This document shows, in pieces, positions 63,965-64,000 of a stretch of DNA of 64,000 bases. Within the stretch, counting starts at the first letter, position 1; each line of letters starts with the position of its first letter. Both the position numbers and the translations under genes were made by a program. The DNA lies in the IMG/VR virus record IMGVR_UViG_3300046005_001038, positions 1-64,000 of that record. One strand, written 5' to 3'. Source of the DNA: a virus. The notes beneath the pieces were generated by a model, which saw nothing but the letters and a program-made list of their open reading frames with translations, ran no database searches and was not told the origin of the DNA.

Positions 63965-64000
63965 TGATTGTGGAAGGCTTACTGAAGGCTTTTCGAGTTC
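63965..64000 (-). promoter_or_regulatory. Structured leader element, copy 3 (cut by the window edge)
   Basis: Read on the minus strand: CGAAAAGC, loop CTTCAGTAA (63987-63979) closed by GC/GC, then the expected P1 3' strand CCACAATCA (63973-63965). The downstream TTCACAATATCCAATAACTG and TAAGGAATCA match copy 1 closely up to the start codon at 63919. The P1 5' strand and the promoter would lie beyond 64000. Confidence 0.5.

Noticed and set aside
1-64000. CRISPR array, integrase, insertion sequence or rRNA/tRNA genes
   Set aside because: No regularly spaced repeats, no recombinase or transposase motifs and no tRNA cloverleaf were recognised on either strand by eye. A tRNAscan or CRISPR search was not possible.
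1-64000. A complete circular phage genome with the two ends as one divergent promoter region
   Set aside because: The two ends do carry matching leaders facing outward-in, but an open reading frame is cut at base 2, the right leader is cut at 64000, and no terminase gene is seen. The window is therefore a part of a larger genome.

Overview
This window looks like most of the genome of a tailed bacteriophage with a long non-contractile (siphovirus-type) tail. It is AT-rich and densely packed, and most neighbouring genes overlap by ATGA- or TAATG-type junctions. It is split into two convergent halves that meet at a bidirectional terminator near 29.05 kb. The left half (plus strand) carries DNA metabolism, nucleotide metabolism and lysis genes. 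The right half (minus strand, read from 64 kb down to 29 kb) carries the virion genes. The host is probably a Gram-negative bacterium: the phage encodes an outer-membrane porin-like protein with a signal peptide and C-terminal Phe, a periplasmic PstS-like protein and muralytic lysozymes, and many promoters match the sigma70 consensus with 17-nt spacers. The host genus cannot be read from the sequence. The window is not a whole genome: it opens inside the 3' end of a gene, no terminase is seen upstream of the portal, and no primase is recognised.

Left half. 0.2-6.7 kb: a GIY-YIG homing endonuclease, an ATP-dependent DNA ligase, a Sak4-like RecA-fold ATPase and many small unknown genes. 6.8-11.7 kb: a DUF669 protein (ssDNA-binding/recombination type), a Cas4-like PD-(D/E)XK nuclease, a GIY-YIG endonuclease and a superfamily 2 helicase. 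With Sak4 these form a recombination/replication module. 12.2-20.9 kb: ThyX, NrdA, NrdB, a DUF1064 nuclease-like protein, a MazG-like protein and a NUDIX-like protein, which together remodel the nucleotide pool. 21.0-23.4 kb: an overlapping operon of an E-C-T lysozyme, a one-helix membrane protein, a small PstS-like phosphate-binding protein and a porin-like beta-barrel. 23.6-29.0 kb: a family B DNA polymerase, a frameshifted HNH-AP2 endonuclease, a Rha-P63C regulator behind a structured leader, a second lysozyme with an altered active site and another GIY-YIG endonuclease.

Right half (minus strand, in transcription order). A double HNH-AP2 endonuclease, two small conserved genes, a broken fibre-like gene, HU, a holin-like protein, another HNH-AP2 endonuclease, a DUF4055-type portal, a scaffold-like protein and the major capsid protein. 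Then come small structural proteins, a receptor-binding island (baseplate-like, collagen-like, tailspike, lipase), head-tail connectors, tail terminator and major tail protein. The tail-chaperone region is split by a KilA-N cassette with its own promoter and terminator. Last are a 3086-residue tape measure with a transglycosylase domain, two tail-tip proteins, a glycine-rich fibre and its assembly protein.

The strongest unexplained features are: (1) a roughly 100-nt promoter-plus-structured-leader cassette, with a conserved CUUYAGYAA loop and covarying closing pairs, in front of three homing endonuclease genes of two different nuclease families; (2) the PstS-like/porin pair co-transcribed with lysis genes; (3) promoters overlapping intrinsic terminators in several left-arm gaps; (4) a promoter-terminator unit between scaffold and capsid genes that may make a small RNA; (5) a possible pseudoknot leader before the Rha-P63C gene; (6) moron-like islands inside the head and tail modules.
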